54,451 nucleotides of DNA from an uncultured Lachnospiraceae bacterium (GCA_947630855.1 CANRJF010000006.1:1-54451); one strand, 5' to 3'. Positions 1 through 8,637 are shown, counted from the first letter of the stretch. The notes: generated by a model not told the origin, from the letters alone. A program made the numbers and translations.

Positions 1-132
1 GTGGTGGTTCTCGGCTTTCCGTTTCTTCTCGTTCTGCTTTTTCTTCTCATTGGCTACACGCTGTTTTGCCTGTTCCAATGCCTGTAATGCTTTTTCTAAG
101 TCTTTGCTGACTTCGTTCTTGTCCTCAATCAT
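1..132 (-). CDS. Mobilisation-element small protein (DUF3847-like), N-terminus only
   Basis: The first 44 residues of a gene running off the left edge. The peptide is a charged helix rich in Lys, Glu and Gln that ends in KKRKAENHH at the window edge. This resembles the start of DUF3847-type small proteins found beside relaxases on mobilisable elements of gut Clostridia; that is from memory of the family. The ATG at 132 is preceded by GAGG about 8 nt upstream, and the next in-frame stop upstream lies near 202. It suggests that the window begins at the end of an integrated or decayed mobile element. Confidence 0.55.
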   Translation of the reverse strand, partial: MIEDKNEVSKDLEKALQALEQAKQRVANEKKKQNEKKRKAENHH

Positions 133-388
133 TTCTGATACCTCATTCTTTCTATGCTGTGTTGATAGTTGCTGTAAAGAAAAAAGGTAGCTGATTGTCT
201 GTTAAGATAACCGCTACCAAAGATAAGCAATATTCAATTTTGTAAGCCCTCCTTTCTGCTCCTGATGCTGTAAATTATTGCATTAGAAAAGCACCTAAGA
301 TTTTTCCTAAGTGCTTAATATATTCTCTCCGACAAACTGAAATTTTCGTAGTTTCCAACTCTTAGAAAAAATGGAATCCAAATATGAG

Positions 389-838
389 TTAGAGTAGTAA
401 GTCAAGTTCTTTGTTTAGTTGCTTTTTCAATAGCTCCAGCTCTTCCTGTGTTGGATTGTATTTTTCGTCAAGAAGCTCTTTTCCTAGTTGCCAGACAGGA
501 CCCGGTTTCGGAGTGTCGCCCGCTCTGCGCGGATGAAGGTGCCAATGCATATGTAAGCCACGCCCTGTTCCTAACAACGAATAGTTTAGTTTATCTGGTT
601 TAAAGGCATTGAAGACTGCCTCAGATACAATCGCCATCTCATGAAGAAATTTGTCTCTGTACTCTGAATCTAACTGATGTAGCTCAAACGCATGCTTCTT
701 ACATAAAAATAAAGTATATCCTTTTATGCGTTGCTGGTCACCTATTACAACATATCCAGTACTTAATTCACGAACAAAGTATGGATTTTCACCCTTCTTT
801 ATTAGTTCTATTCTCTCACAAATCATGCAATCACACAT
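389..838 (-). CDS. HIT-family nucleotide-binding protein
   Basis: A 149-residue HIT (histidine triad) protein, a family of small nucleotide hydrolases or transferases. It has a Cys pair near the N-terminus (C2, C4, then CMIC at 4-7) and the triad as H96-x-H98-x-H100-x-H102, followed by PRR. An upstream TTG at 856 keeps the frame open, but GGAGGT lies 7 nt before the ATG at 838, so the ATG is chosen. The C-terminus after the triad is longer than in minimal HIT proteins and ends in a Leu/Glu/Lys-rich helix. The substrate cannot be told from sequence. Confidence 0.85.
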   Translation of the reverse strand: MCDCMICERIELIKKGENPYFVRELSTGYVVIGDQQRIKGYTLFLCKKHAFELHQLDSEYRDKFLHEMAIVSEAVFNAFKPDKLNYSLLGTGRGLHMHWHLHPRRAGDTPKPGPVWQLGKELLDEKYNPTQEELELLKKQLNKELDLLL

Positions 839-876
839 ATGTATTACCTCCGTCAAATACCGAATTTCCCCATGAC

Positions 877-1518
877 TTACTTATTTGAAATCATTGCAAT
901 AATTGTAAAAATAATATCTATTCCATTACCAAATAAATTACCTATAAAATGTGCAGTCATCGGTACATAAACATTTTTTGTCTTTATATATGAGATACTC
1001 AAAGGCAACGCCCAAATCATTGTTAAGAAAATTCCCCAAACGGCAAGCGAATGTTCAAAAGCATACATTAATATCCCCAATAAAGTTGTAATGATTAGTA
1101 CAACTTTATTTTCAAAAGAAATCATATTTTTCCTAAAAAAAGTTTCTTCTACAATTGACGGAAGTAAAACCGTAGATATAGCAAATATTATCAACGTTAT
1201 CCACGAATTTCTCCTTAGCCCTATCATGCCCGTATTAAAATCCGGGAATAGACTCTCTAAAACCATTGTTATTATAAATGCACCAATAAATCCTAATGCC
1301 GTCAAAATAACATGCTTCCAAAACTTTTTTCCACTTTTTAGGTTATATAACCATTTCTTTAACGAAAAATCTTTTCTACACCAAAAATAGATTGCTAATA
1401 TCATATAAAAGCAAAAATTAGTGTATATATAATACTCTCTCGGAACAATAAAGCACGATAAAATAAATATCACTTCTATGATAATTGGGAAAATATTTGT
1501 TCTTATATAATTTTTCAT
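877..1518 (-). CDS. CPBP-family intramembrane metalloprotease
   Basis: A 213-residue polytopic membrane protein of the CPBP (CAAX protease/bacteriocin-processing) family. The motifs visible are EE at 124-125 with R129 (EExxxR), H156 in YAFEH, and H190-x3-N194 in HFIGN, matching the family's metal-binding and catalytic positions. Hydrophobic segments lie roughly at 9-24, 34-48, 70-88, 105-122, 138-155, 158-176 and 195-211. The start has GGAGG 7-8 nt upstream. It lies 38 nt upstream of the HIT gene on the same strand. Members often act in bacteriocin self-immunity or peptide processing, but no bacteriocin gene is visible here. Confidence 0.85.
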   Translation of the reverse strand: MKNYIRTNIFPIIIEVIFILSCFIVPREYYIYTNFCFYMILAIYFWCRKDFSLKKWLYNLKSGKKFWKHVILTALGFIGAFIITMVLESLFPDFNTGMIGLRRNSWITLIIFAISTVLLPSIVEETFFRKNMISFENKVVLIITTLLGILMYAFEHSLAVWGIFLTMIWALPLSISYIKTKNVYVPMTAHFIGNLFGNGIDIIFTIIAMISNK

Positions 1519-1728
1519 CTACATTTCCTCCGCCAATCCCGATTGGGTTTTCATAAAATCTAAGGAATTTAATAACTGTTATAATTTCCTTTCTCCTGCT
1601 GTTACAAACCCTGATAAGGGAAAATTTAAGGGAAAGGAAAACCTACAACACATTATAACACAAAACGATTAAGGCGTGGAAACTGATTTGATATGCTTGT
1701 AAAAAATTACGAAAGGACGGATTAAAAA

Positions 1729-2169
1729 ATGAAATTGATATATGCAAGATACAATATGTACCACAACAGTATTGATATTACTACATTTGATGGCTACATA
1801 CTACGGATTGACTGTAATAAAGCAGAAGAAGGATTAAAAACCACAGCTTGGACAGACCACGTGCTAAATGCAATGGCAATAGACAATCCACTTGAGTATG
1901 CAAGACTATCTGCCCCGTACATTTCCCGCTTCAACCTCGGCAATCATTTTCTGGAAGCCCTCACGCTCGAATGTAATGCCGCTTACTCCGTCGTCCTTAA
2001 AGTGTTTTTCAAACCGTTTGGTAAAGGTAATCTAATAAGCCATCAATCCGCCTCCAACTTTGCAAACAGCGCGTCTACACTGTCAAAGACAGGCTGCTCA
2101 CCGGAGGCGATTTTTGCCTTTACCTCGCCCAGTTCTCCGCGAAGTTCGTCAAGGTACTTTTTCGGGTAA
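1729..2169 (+). CDS. Chimeric ORF: DUF6061 N-terminus fused to antisense recombinase sequence
   Basis: The first ~60 residues look like a DUF6061 protein, a small mobile-element-associated family of unknown function, ending in DNPLEYARL. From about base 1915 on, the frame simply reads the antisense of a serine-recombinase fragment and of a small antitoxin-like ORF, so residues ~63-146 are not a natural domain. AGGA precedes the ATG. The chimera is best explained by a deletion that joined a DUF6061 gene to a recombinase remnant in opposite orientation. Whether the protein is made is unknown. Confidence 0.5.
   Translation: MKLIYARYNMYHNSIDITTFDGYILRIDCNKAEEGLKTTAWTDHVLNAMAIDNPLEYARLSAPYISRFNLGNHFLEALTLECNAAYSVVLKVFFKPFGKGNLISHQSASNFANSASTLSKTGCSPEAIFAFTSPSSPRSSSRYFFG
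1916..2042 (-). pseudogene. Serine recombinase (resolvase-type) fragment
   Basis: Read on the minus strand, this stretch encodes KHFKDDGVSGITFEREGF followed by QKMIAEVEAGN. This is the DGVSG...F.R..F..M..E.E.G signature found in the catalytic domain of large serine recombinases. It then hits a stop. Upstream, an ATG GCT TAT is followed directly by a TAG, then a short KRFEKHF stretch. The fragment lacks the catalytic Ser region and the whole DNA-binding part, so it is a scar. The KRFEKHF part may derive from a RelE-like toxin start joined to the recombinase; that is inference. Confidence 0.55.
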
Positions 2170-2186
2170 ACGACAACCGGCAGCAT
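2043..2186 (-). CDS. Small antitoxin-like ORF (47 aa)
   Basis: A 47-residue ORF starting MLPVVVYPKKYLDELRGEL and ending FDSVDALFAKLEAD. The acidic tail with a 'SVDALFAKLEAD' ending resembles the C-termini of RelB/DinJ-type antitoxins, and its stop overlaps the next ATG (TGATG), as in toxin-antitoxin pairs. That next reading frame is broken at once by a stop. No clear ribosome binding site is seen, so this may be a remnant. Family assignment is by resemblance only. Confidence 0.35.
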   Translation of the reverse strand: MLPVVVYPKKYLDELRGELGEVKAKIASGEQPVFDSVDALFAKLEAD

Positions 2187-2381
2187 ACAATCATCTTTGC
2201 TCTAAATTTGAAAGCAGGAATTTCCAACTTTCTTACTTATAGTGTATCCACTTTCCGGGGATTATGCAAGGGATTTCAGCGGAACACTCTCGCAGCGTTT
2301 GACAATTCCATATAAATCTGCTAAGATATATTTACATAAAGGTACTGCCGATAGACGGCTAGTCCGAATTTATTTAGAAGC

Positions 2382-2426
2382 AAAAACGGCCGCTAAAGTT
2401 TGTCAGACTATTGGGCGGCTATTTTT
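2382..2426. terminator. Bidirectional hairpin terminator after the small membrane peptide
   Basis: GGCCGC and GCGGCT arms enclose about 20 nt with a smaller inner AGT/ACT pairing. A T-run follows on the plus strand and an A-run precedes it, so it can end transcripts from both sides. It begins right at the stop codon of the 34-aa peptide gene, as expected where a toxin mRNA and an antisense RNA converge. Confidence 0.5.
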
Positions 2427-2523
2427 GTGTCTTGTTATTCTCTTTGCTTCCGATGGCGTATCCGAGACCGAAGCAGGTCAGGCATAAGCCAAGCACCGAA
2501 ATCAATCCTTCAATCGTCAACAT
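2419..2523 (-). CDS. 34-aa single-pass membrane peptide (putative holin-like toxin type)
   Basis: The peptide begins MLTIEGLISVLGLCLTCFGL, has one hydrophobic segment (residues ~4-24) and ends with a charged tail KENNKTQK. It has a strong AGGAGG 8 nt before its ATG. Tiny proteins with this layout are annotated as 'putative holin-like toxin' in many gut Firmicutes. A bidirectional terminator follows the stop at once, and near-identical 17-nt sequences in opposite orientation lie on either side (2345-2365 and 2599-2615). This is compatible with a type I toxin-antitoxin locus, but toxicity is not shown by sequence. Confidence 0.55.
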   Translation of the reverse strand: MLTIEGLISVLGLCLTCFGLGYAIGSKENNKTQK

Positions 2524-2710
2524 CCACTCAGCCCTCCTTTCCCAGATTCCTGCACGCAGGTTTCTATGTAATCGGAGGGTCACAGTCCCTCCGCAGAAGG
2601 ACTAGCCGCCTACCGTTATGGCAGCACCCGTATGAATATTTTATCAAAAAATGTCGGACGCTACAAGGTATATTCCGGCTTTTTTCTTTTCCGCTTGCCA
2701 ATCCCCCGAT

Positions 2711-3058
2711 TCAGAGGTAAGATACGACACCACGGAAGGAGGGATTACCACCGTCCTTTTTTGCTTTCATTATATAAAGAAAAGGCAATCGGCTCAAGTT
2801 TTCCTTGTCCTTCGAATACTTAATGAACAGCATGACCTCCCGCAGGCTGGATTGGAACTTCATAATTTCTTCATCCGACATCTGCGCCGGGGCAATCAGC
2901 CGCACATGGTAATTATCCATGCAGGCAAGTACCTCCGGGTCTGGCACATCCATCATGTCAAACAGGCTTAACGGCCCATCCCACTCTTCCGAGCCGAAAA
3001 ATATAGTCACCATGATGGATGGCACCAGTACGTCTCTCCAATTTTCTTTTAAAAAACG
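2711..3058 (-). pseudogene. Rpn/PD-(D/E)XK transposase-like protein fragment
   Basis: The reading frame contains VPSIMVTIFFGSEEWDGPLS followed by LFDMMDVPD, typical of the middle of Rpn-family (recombination-promoting nuclease, 'putative transposase') proteins abundant in Lachnospiraceae. The nuclease N-terminus is missing. After 'ENLSRL' the sequence diverges into low-similarity residues and stops, so both ends are lost. The frame continues upstream to about 3058, and the fragment abuts the 3' end of the hybrid kinase gene, which suggests insertion followed by decay. Confidence 0.65.
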
Positions 3059-3071
3059 CTCTTTAATGCTG

Positions 3072-6000
3072 CTAAAGCCATTTATTTAACGTCACCAGCA
3101 AATGGTCTAAATCTAAGGGTTTTGCAATATGCTGGTTCATCCCCGCATTAATTGCCGCCTGCACATCCTCCGCAAAAGCATTTGCCGTCATTGCCACAAT
3201 AGGGATTTTCTGCAAATCCTTCCTGCCTGTGGAGCGTATGGCACGAACTGCCTCGTAGCCGTTCATCACCGGCATCTGAATATCCATAAATACAAGCTGG
3301 TAATATCCTTTTTCGGCCTCCAGCAAGGTATCAATAGCTTCCTTGCCGTTCCACGCATGGTCTACCGTAAGCCCCGTATCCTCTAAAACTTCCTGGGCAA
3401 TCTCCGCATTGAGTTCATTGTCCTCCACAAGGAGCACGCGCTTTCCGCTGAAATCTGCTTCAATCACTCTCTTTGCCTGGGGTTCTGCGGACTGAATACC
3501 CCCGCCCACCAATCCGTGGAACAAATAAACCAGCCTGGATTTAAACAGCGGCTTGCTGATAAAAGCATCCACTCCGGCAGCCCTCGCCTCCATCTCAATC
3601 TCTGACCAGTCGTATGCGGAAAGAATCAAAATGGGAACTTCGCTGCCCACAGTCTTACGAATCTCTTTTGCTGTGGCAATCCCGTCCATCCCGGGCATTT
3701 TCCAGTCCAGAATTACCGCAAAATAATCCTGATTTTCTTTATGTGCCTGTTTGACTTTCTCCACTGCCTCCATGCCGGTAAGAACCCACTCGCTTTTCAT
3801 TCCAAGTTCCGTAAGCATCATGCAGGTGCCCTCACAGGAATCCTCCTCATCATCTGCCACAAGTATGGGAAGGTCTAAAAATTCTTCATAGTTTACTTCT
3901 TCTACATTCCGCAGCTTCAGATAAATAGTAATAATAAATTTAGAGCCTTTGCCAAGTTCGCTTTCCACTTTAATGTCTCCGCCCATCATGCGGATAATAT
4001 TCCTTGTGATTGCCAGACCTAAACCTGTGCCCTGTATCTTATTGTTCCTGCTTTCATCCTCCCTTGCAAAAGGCTCAAAAATATGCTCTAAAAACTCCGG
4101 CGACATGCCGATTCCATTGTCTTCAAAAATAAACTCATAACAGCCCACCTTTGGCTGATTTGTCACTTTTTCCGAAATAGTAAGGAAAATCTTTCCGTTC
4201 TCCGGTGTGTATTTCACCGCATTGCCCATAATATTAATAAATACCTGCTGGATATGCAGACTGTCACCCACCACATTTTCATGTTCCACGTTCCGGATTG
4301 TCACCTTTAAATCATGGTTCTTTTCCTCTAACTGGGGACGCACCATAACAAGCAGATTATCAATAAGTTCCGAAAGATTTATTTCCTCCTCTGTCAATTC
4401 CATTTTACCGGATTCAATTTTACTCATATCCAGCACTTCATTAATCAGAGTAAGCAGATGCTTGCTGGAACTTGTCACTTTGTTCAGACAGTCTGCCACC
4501 CGCTCCTTATCATCAATATGGGTGGCCGCAATTGCCGTCATACCGATAATGGCATTCATAGGCGTCCTGATATCATGGCTCATGTGGGACAGGAAATCGG
4601 ATTTCGCCTGGCTGGCACGGTTTGCCGCTTCATAGGCATCTGTCAGCGCCTGTTTCGCCTGCTGCTCCACCCTTCTTTCCTTGGTGGTGTCTATGCCGCT
4701 GACAAAAGCCAGCACATGCCCGTTCTCGTCACTTTGGGACATTAAAAACATCACCCTGGTATACCTGCCTGTCTTCGGATTATAAAATTCCACTTCCAAC
4801 TGTCTTTCCCCCTGGTTATAATGGGAAAGCAGTGTCTCGCTTCTTAGCAGTTGAACCATATTTTTATTTAGAAACTCCGGTTTTTCCGTCTTAAGCCATT
4901 CCTCCATAAAATAGTTAAACTCCACGGGAACCGGCAAATTTAATTCCCGCAGGATACTCACCCCATCATTGGACAAATATTCCTGCCGCACAAATCCGTC
5001 TGTCACATCAAAAGAAAATGAAAAAATGGAATTTGCCGTCAATGCATCCCTGTACTGTTTTCTCTCCTGCTCAAGCAGATCCGTAAGCTGGGACTGCTCT
5101 GTCACATCCAGAACGGAACTTAATATATAACGCCCCCCGTCATCAAATTCCAAAAGCCTTGTATATGCCTGAACCTTTAACATCTGCCCGTCTTTAAAAC
5201 TGGTACGGAACACGTATGTAACATCATCCCCAGGGTTTTCTAACATGTGCACGGCAGAGCGGATTGTCCCCCGGTCTTCTTCGCACAAATTTTCCCCGAT
5301 AAGGCGTTCTACCGCCACTCCTGCTTCCTCTTTGCCGCAGCCAAAAATCCTTTTTGCCTCATCATTCATAATTAAAACCTTGCGTTCCGGGATGGTGTAA
5401 GCCAGCACACCGCAGCTAAGGGCGCTTACCATCTGCTTTAACATATTCAGGGTATCTTTCGCCTTTATATTACTTTTCTCTATCTCCGTCACATCCTGGA
5501 GCAGGCTGTAATGCAGACATTCCCCGTTTCTGTCAATTACCCTTTTTCCACTGTCCAACACCCATTTGATTTTCCCATCTTTGGACTGCACACGGTATTT
5601 TACGGAATGGGTATCCCTCTTAGAATAATCTTTCATTATCTGTTTATGGACGGTTTCCCTGTCCGTAACAAAACAGTTGTCCAGGGCATTGCCCTTAGAG
5701 GCTTTCATAAATTCCTCCACTGTATAGCCCTGAATGGCAGCAGCAGCTTCACTTACATATTTATAAGAAAACTTATCATCATCATAGTTAATGACAAAAC
5801 CGCCTCTCACCCCGTTTAAAATCGTCTCTAAACGCAGGTTTATCTCCGCATTATTCTGCATCAACTGCTGGGAAAGCTGGTCCTCCATGGCTTTCTCTTC
5901 CGAAATGTTTTTCACATACCACATAACCCGTTTGTGGTCTACCCCATACCCCTGCATGGGAATAAGCTCGGAACGCACCCACACGGCCTTATTGCTTTCC

Positions 6001-6662
6001 AACCGCTCATAAACAATGTCCACATAACTGGAACCGTTGTCAAAAAAATCTAAAAGCCGATCCAAGCGCATGACAGCCAGAAACTTTTCCTTAAATTCAG
6101 GAAGAACGTACTGGGATGCAAACTTTATAATTGCCTCCCGGTAATTCTCCAAAAACTGGGCTGCCTCCATACGCTCATCATCTGCAATGGTCACAGTGCG
6201 CATGGAATTTGTCTGCAAATCAATGCAGGCAATACGGTAATATCTGTCCTTCATCAGATGCAGGGAAGACTCAAATAATTCCATCCAGTCTTTTTCCTGG
6301 TCCATTACCTTTATGATTCCCAGCACATCACCCTCATCGTCCAATTCTCCCTGAATCAAATCGAGACTTGCATGATACCAGTGAAGCCCGCATTTATCCC
6401 TGAAATCCGTTGCGGCAGACTTTTCCCCCACATGAATCTTCTGAAACATCTGACAAAAATTTTTGTAATCAAACCAATAGACCGCATCCTTGGCAAAAGA
6501 ATCCGGCATGTTATTGTAAAAAGAGCCGCATGAAAATATTTTCTGTGTCCTTTCCGGAATATGCATGGCGTGCTCTTTCCTGTCATACCGGAAGAGATAG
6601 GCACCCGTATTATCCAATACATTATCTAAAATGCAATTTACTAACTGACTTTCCTTTTGCAT
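3072..6662 (-). CDS. Hybrid sensor histidine kinase with PAS domains and two receiver domains
   Basis: A 1196-residue soluble hybrid kinase. Several PAS-like sensor modules fill residues ~1-665. The HisKA phosphoacceptor is H696 in SHMSHDIRTPMNAIIG. The ATPase domain shows the N-box (INIMGNAVKYTPE), DNGIGM, an FEPFARE F-box and GTGLGLAI. Receiver 1 has D986 in LDWKMPGMDG and receiver 2 has D1127 in MDIQMPVMNG. No HPt domain or DNA-binding output is present, so phosphate must pass to an outside partner. No membrane segment is visible, so it senses in the cytosol. It is separated by 135 nt from eutP upstream and may or may not be co-transcribed with it. Confidence 0.92.
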   Translation of the reverse strand: MQKESQLVNCILDNVLDNTGAYLFRYDRKEHAMHIPERTQKIFSCGSFYNNMPDSFAKDAVYWFDYKNFCQMFQKIHVGEKSAATDFRDKCGLHWYHASLDLIQGELDDEGDVLGIIKVMDQEKDWMELFESSLHLMKDRYYRIACIDLQTNSMRTVTIADDERMEAAQFLENYREAIIKFASQYVLPEFKEKFLAVMRLDRLLDFFDNGSSYVDIVYERLESNKAVWVRSELIPMQGYGVDHKRVMWYVKNISEEKAMEDQLSQQLMQNNAEINLRLETILNGVRGGFVINYDDDKFSYKYVSEAAAAIQGYTVEEFMKASKGNALDNCFVTDRETVHKQIMKDYSKRDTHSVKYRVQSKDGKIKWVLDSGKRVIDRNGECLHYSLLQDVTEIEKSNIKAKDTLNMLKQMVSALSCGVLAYTIPERKVLIMNDEAKRIFGCGKEEAGVAVERLIGENLCEEDRGTIRSAVHMLENPGDDVTYVFRTSFKDGQMLKVQAYTRLLEFDDGGRYILSSVLDVTEQSQLTDLLEQERKQYRDALTANSIFSFSFDVTDGFVRQEYLSNDGVSILRELNLPVPVEFNYFMEEWLKTEKPEFLNKNMVQLLRSETLLSHYNQGERQLEVEFYNPKTGRYTRVMFLMSQSDENGHVLAFVSGIDTTKERRVEQQAKQALTDAYEAANRASQAKSDFLSHMSHDIRTPMNAIIGMTAIAATHIDDKERVADCLNKVTSSSKHLLTLINEVLDMSKIESGKMELTEEEINLSELIDNLLVMVRPQLEEKNHDLKVTIRNVEHENVVGDSLHIQQVFINIMGNAVKYTPENGKIFLTISEKVTNQPKVGCYEFIFEDNGIGMSPEFLEHIFEPFAREDESRNNKIQGTGLGLAITRNIIRMMGGDIKVESELGKGSKFIITIYLKLRNVEEVNYEEFLDLPILVADDEEDSCEGTCMMLTELGMKSEWVLTGMEAVEKVKQAHKENQDYFAVILDWKMPGMDGIATAKEIRKTVGSEVPILILSAYDWSEIEMEARAAGVDAFISKPLFKSRLVYLFHGLVGGGIQSAEPQAKRVIEADFSGKRVLLVEDNELNAEIAQEVLEDTGLTVDHAWNGKEAIDTLLEAEKGYYQLVFMDIQMPVMNGYEAVRAIRSTGRKDLQKIPIVAMTANAFAEDVQAAINAGMNQHIAKPLDLDHLLVTLNKWL

Positions 6663-6797
6663 CTCACCCTCCGCTTTTGTATCATATTCCTTATTATTAT
6701 AAACCGCCGGAAACGTAAATACAAGTAAATTGCTTTAAGAAATACAGGCTCTTTTATCAAAAAAATTTCTCGCCGTTAAAACTTCCTCCTGACTTAT

Positions 6798-7241
6798 TCA
6801 GGACATCATATCCCCCGGTTCCCTAAGATATTCCAAAAGCTGCCATATTCCCTCCCCTGTATAAGCGCTGACAAAAAATATTTCTTTGCAGCCTGCTAAC
6901 CGAAGCCACTTTTCTGCCCTCTTTGGCATAGCGTTTTTATGATCTATCTGAGTAACGATTCCAATCACTGGACGGCAGCAGACAGAAGCACAACAGGGAG
7001 GATATAAAGAATAAGGCTCTGCCGCGCTAATCAGCATTCCCACCACGTCTGCTTCATAGGAATACAGCGCCAGAGCACGGCCTAGGGGCCCGTTTTCCGC
7101 ATATTCTCCCGGTGTATCAATGACCACATCAAAATGGTTTATGTACTGGGTTTTATGGTAATGTATCACATCTCCCTTAAGCGCCTGGCGCAAAGTTGTC
7201 TTTCCGCACTCGCTGCGCCCTACCAGCATAATCTTTTTCAT
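6798..7241 (-). CDS. eutP: EutP/PduV-family P-loop GTPase-like protein
   Basis: A 147-residue EutP/PduV protein with Walker A GRSECGKTT at 8-16, Walker B-type IDTPGEY (D42), and a TQIDH motif for base recognition. The family is linked to bacterial microcompartments for ethanolamine or propanediol use; acetate kinase activity has been reported for a Salmonella EutP. A CC-rich stretch (PPCCASVCCRP, about 81-91) is unusual for a GTPase loop. Its ATG overlaps the eutS stop by one base, showing translational coupling. None of the other eut genes are in the window. Confidence 0.88.
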   Translation of the reverse strand: MKKIMLVGRSECGKTTLRQALKGDVIHYHKTQYINHFDVVIDTPGEYAENGPLGRALALYSYEADVVGMLISAAEPYSLYPPCCASVCCRPVIGIVTQIDHKNAMPKRAEKWLRLAGCKEIFFVSAYTGEGIWQLLEYLREPGDMMS

Positions 7242-7618
7242 TATGTCCTTGTAATCTGGCAGACGGTAAACCCTAAATTTTCAATCAGGTAACTATTAAT
7301 GGCATGTATTGCCTCCTCCACGGAAGACACGCTGCCTGTAAAGATTAAAGTGCCACTGAAACGGTCAATAAACCCCAGTTCTATATCTGCCGTTTTCACT
7401 GCCAAATCCCCTGCAATCACAGAAATTTCCGCCGGACTCATGCTTAAAATCCCAATGGCAGATCTGCTGTAATCTTTGCTGGGATCTAAGCCTAATTTCT
7501 GGTATACCACAGGGTCCGGGCTTGCAATAATATGGGCCAGGGTCACCTGTTTGCCCGGCACTAACTCCTGTACGATTCTTGCTTTTCCTTCCTGGGAAGG
7601 AGGTAAATGAAATTCCAA
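7241..7618 (-). CDS. eutS: EutS/PduU-type BMC-domain shell protein
   Basis: A 125-residue circularly permuted BMC-domain protein of the EutS/PduU type, which forms hexameric microcompartment shell tiles. It carries the typical opening 'RIVQELVPGKQVTLAHIIA' and later 'DIELGFIDRFSGTLIFTGSV'. I take the TTG at 7618 as the start because AAAGGAG lies 9 nt upstream and the family begins near this point; a longer frame to 7720 would overlap the ABC ATPase gene. It is followed directly by eutP. As the only shell gene visible, it cannot build a compartment unless others lie elsewhere in the genome. Confidence 0.88.
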   Translation of the reverse strand: MEFHLPPSQEGKARIVQELVPGKQVTLAHIIASPDPVVYQKLGLDPSKDYSRSAIGILSMSPAEISVIAGDLAVKTADIELGFIDRFSGTLIFTGSVSSVEEAIHAINSYLIENLGFTVCQITRT

Positions 7619-7697
7619 GCAAACCAACTCCTTTGTGTCTATGATACAACACAATACAACAAAAATCAACCAAAAACAAACAGGCTTTTTTATCTCA

Positions 7698-8606
7698 TCA
7701 AAGTTTTTTTCCGGTGACATTTAAAAAAACATCATCCATATTTCCCTGAATTACCTCAAAATTATCATATTTCCCTTCCAGCTCTGCCAGGATGGGCAGT
7801 GCGTCTTTTGTGCTTTCCAGATAAAACCCCACATAGTTGGATGACTGGAATCTTTCCCTTCCCCCTTCCAAAGACATTTCCCATATCTCTTTGGGATTTT
7901 TTGCATATACCCTCAGCACATCCCTGGCATAACGGTTTTTTAAAACAGAAGGCGTTCCCTCCGCTATAATTTTCCCCTCATCCATAATGCAGATGTAGTG
8001 GGCGCCTGCCGCCTCTTCCATATAGTGGGTGGTAAGGAATACTGTCATATTCTGCTCCTTCTGCAGCCTGGCAATACTCTCCCACACCTGTTTTCTCGTC
8101 ATGGGGTCAAGGCCGGTAGTAGGCTCATCCAAAAAAAGGATTTCCGGCGCATTCATAAGAGCCTTTGCAATTTCACAGCGTCTTTTCTGTCCGCCTGAGA
8201 GTTTACTGTAACGCCTTTTTAACAGATTTTCTATGCTTAACACCTGGGCAGCTTCCATCACCTGCCTTTTTACTTTTTCCCGGCTTTTTTCATACAGTGA
8301 GCCCTGTAAAAACAGGTTTTCCTCCACGGTAAGCAAATCGTCTAAGGTATTGTTTTGAAACACTACGCCGATTCGCCTCCGCACTTCCTCCGGTTTTTGT
8401 TCCACGTCAAACCCGCAGACTTTTATTGAGCCTTTTGTCTTTTTATAAAGGGTGCAGAGCATATTGATGGTAGTGGATTTTCCCGCTCCGTTTACCCCTA
8501 AAAATCCAAACAGTTCCCCTTTTTTTACCTGAAAACAAATATCCTTTACCGCAGTCACATCCCCAAATTGTTTTTCAAGATGTTCCACTAAAATTACTTT
8601 TTCCAT
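7698..8606 (-). CDS. ABC transporter ATP-binding protein (ABC-2 exporter)
   Basis: A 302-residue ATPase with Walker A GVNGAGKST (37-45), the signature LSGGQ (136-140) and Walker B ILFLDEP (D160, E161). The C-terminal ~80 residues are of the DrrA/NodI type. The ATG at 8606 is chosen because AAGGAG lies 9 nt upstream; the open frame further up has no site. It lies 31 nt downstream of its permease gene, so the two form an ABC-2 exporter operon. The cargo is unknown; relatives export drugs, lipids or peptides. Confidence 0.92.
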   Translation of the reverse strand: MEKVILVEHLEKQFGDVTAVKDICFQVKKGELFGFLGVNGAGKSTTINMLCTLYKKTKGSIKVCGFDVEQKPEEVRRRIGVVFQNNTLDDLLTVEENLFLQGSLYEKSREKVKRQVMEAAQVLSIENLLKRRYSKLSGGQKRRCEIAKALMNAPEILFLDEPTTGLDPMTRKQVWESIARLQKEQNMTVFLTTHYMEEAAGAHYICIMDEGKIIAEGTPSVLKNRYARDVLRVYAKNPKEIWEMSLEGGRERFQSSNYVGFYLESTKDALPILAELEGKYDNFEVIQGNMDDVFLNVTGKKL

Positions 8607-8637
8607 AAAATTTTTCTCCTTATCTATCCCGGAAAAT

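Larger units (their letters stand above)
2345..2615. repeat. Inverted repeat pair flanking the small peptide gene
   Basis: The plus strand at 2599-2615 reads GGACTAGCCGCCTACCG. The reverse complement of 2345-2365 begins GGACTAGCCGTCTATCG, a 15/17 match, and GCAG follows in both. The arms are about 230 bp apart and bracket the peptide gene and its terminator. They could be pairing sites for an antisense RNA or remnants of a duplicated leader. Confidence 0.45.

Noticed and set aside
288-317. AAGCAC...GTGCTT hairpin as a terminator after the left-edge gene region
   Set aside because: Only six base pairs and it lies upstream of the minus-strand gene, so its role is unclear.
2711-2860. ACGG...CCGT hairpin with T-run near 2742 as a plus-strand terminator
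   Set aside because: Only a four-base-pair stem with mismatches; too weak to call, and it lies inside the Rpn fragment.
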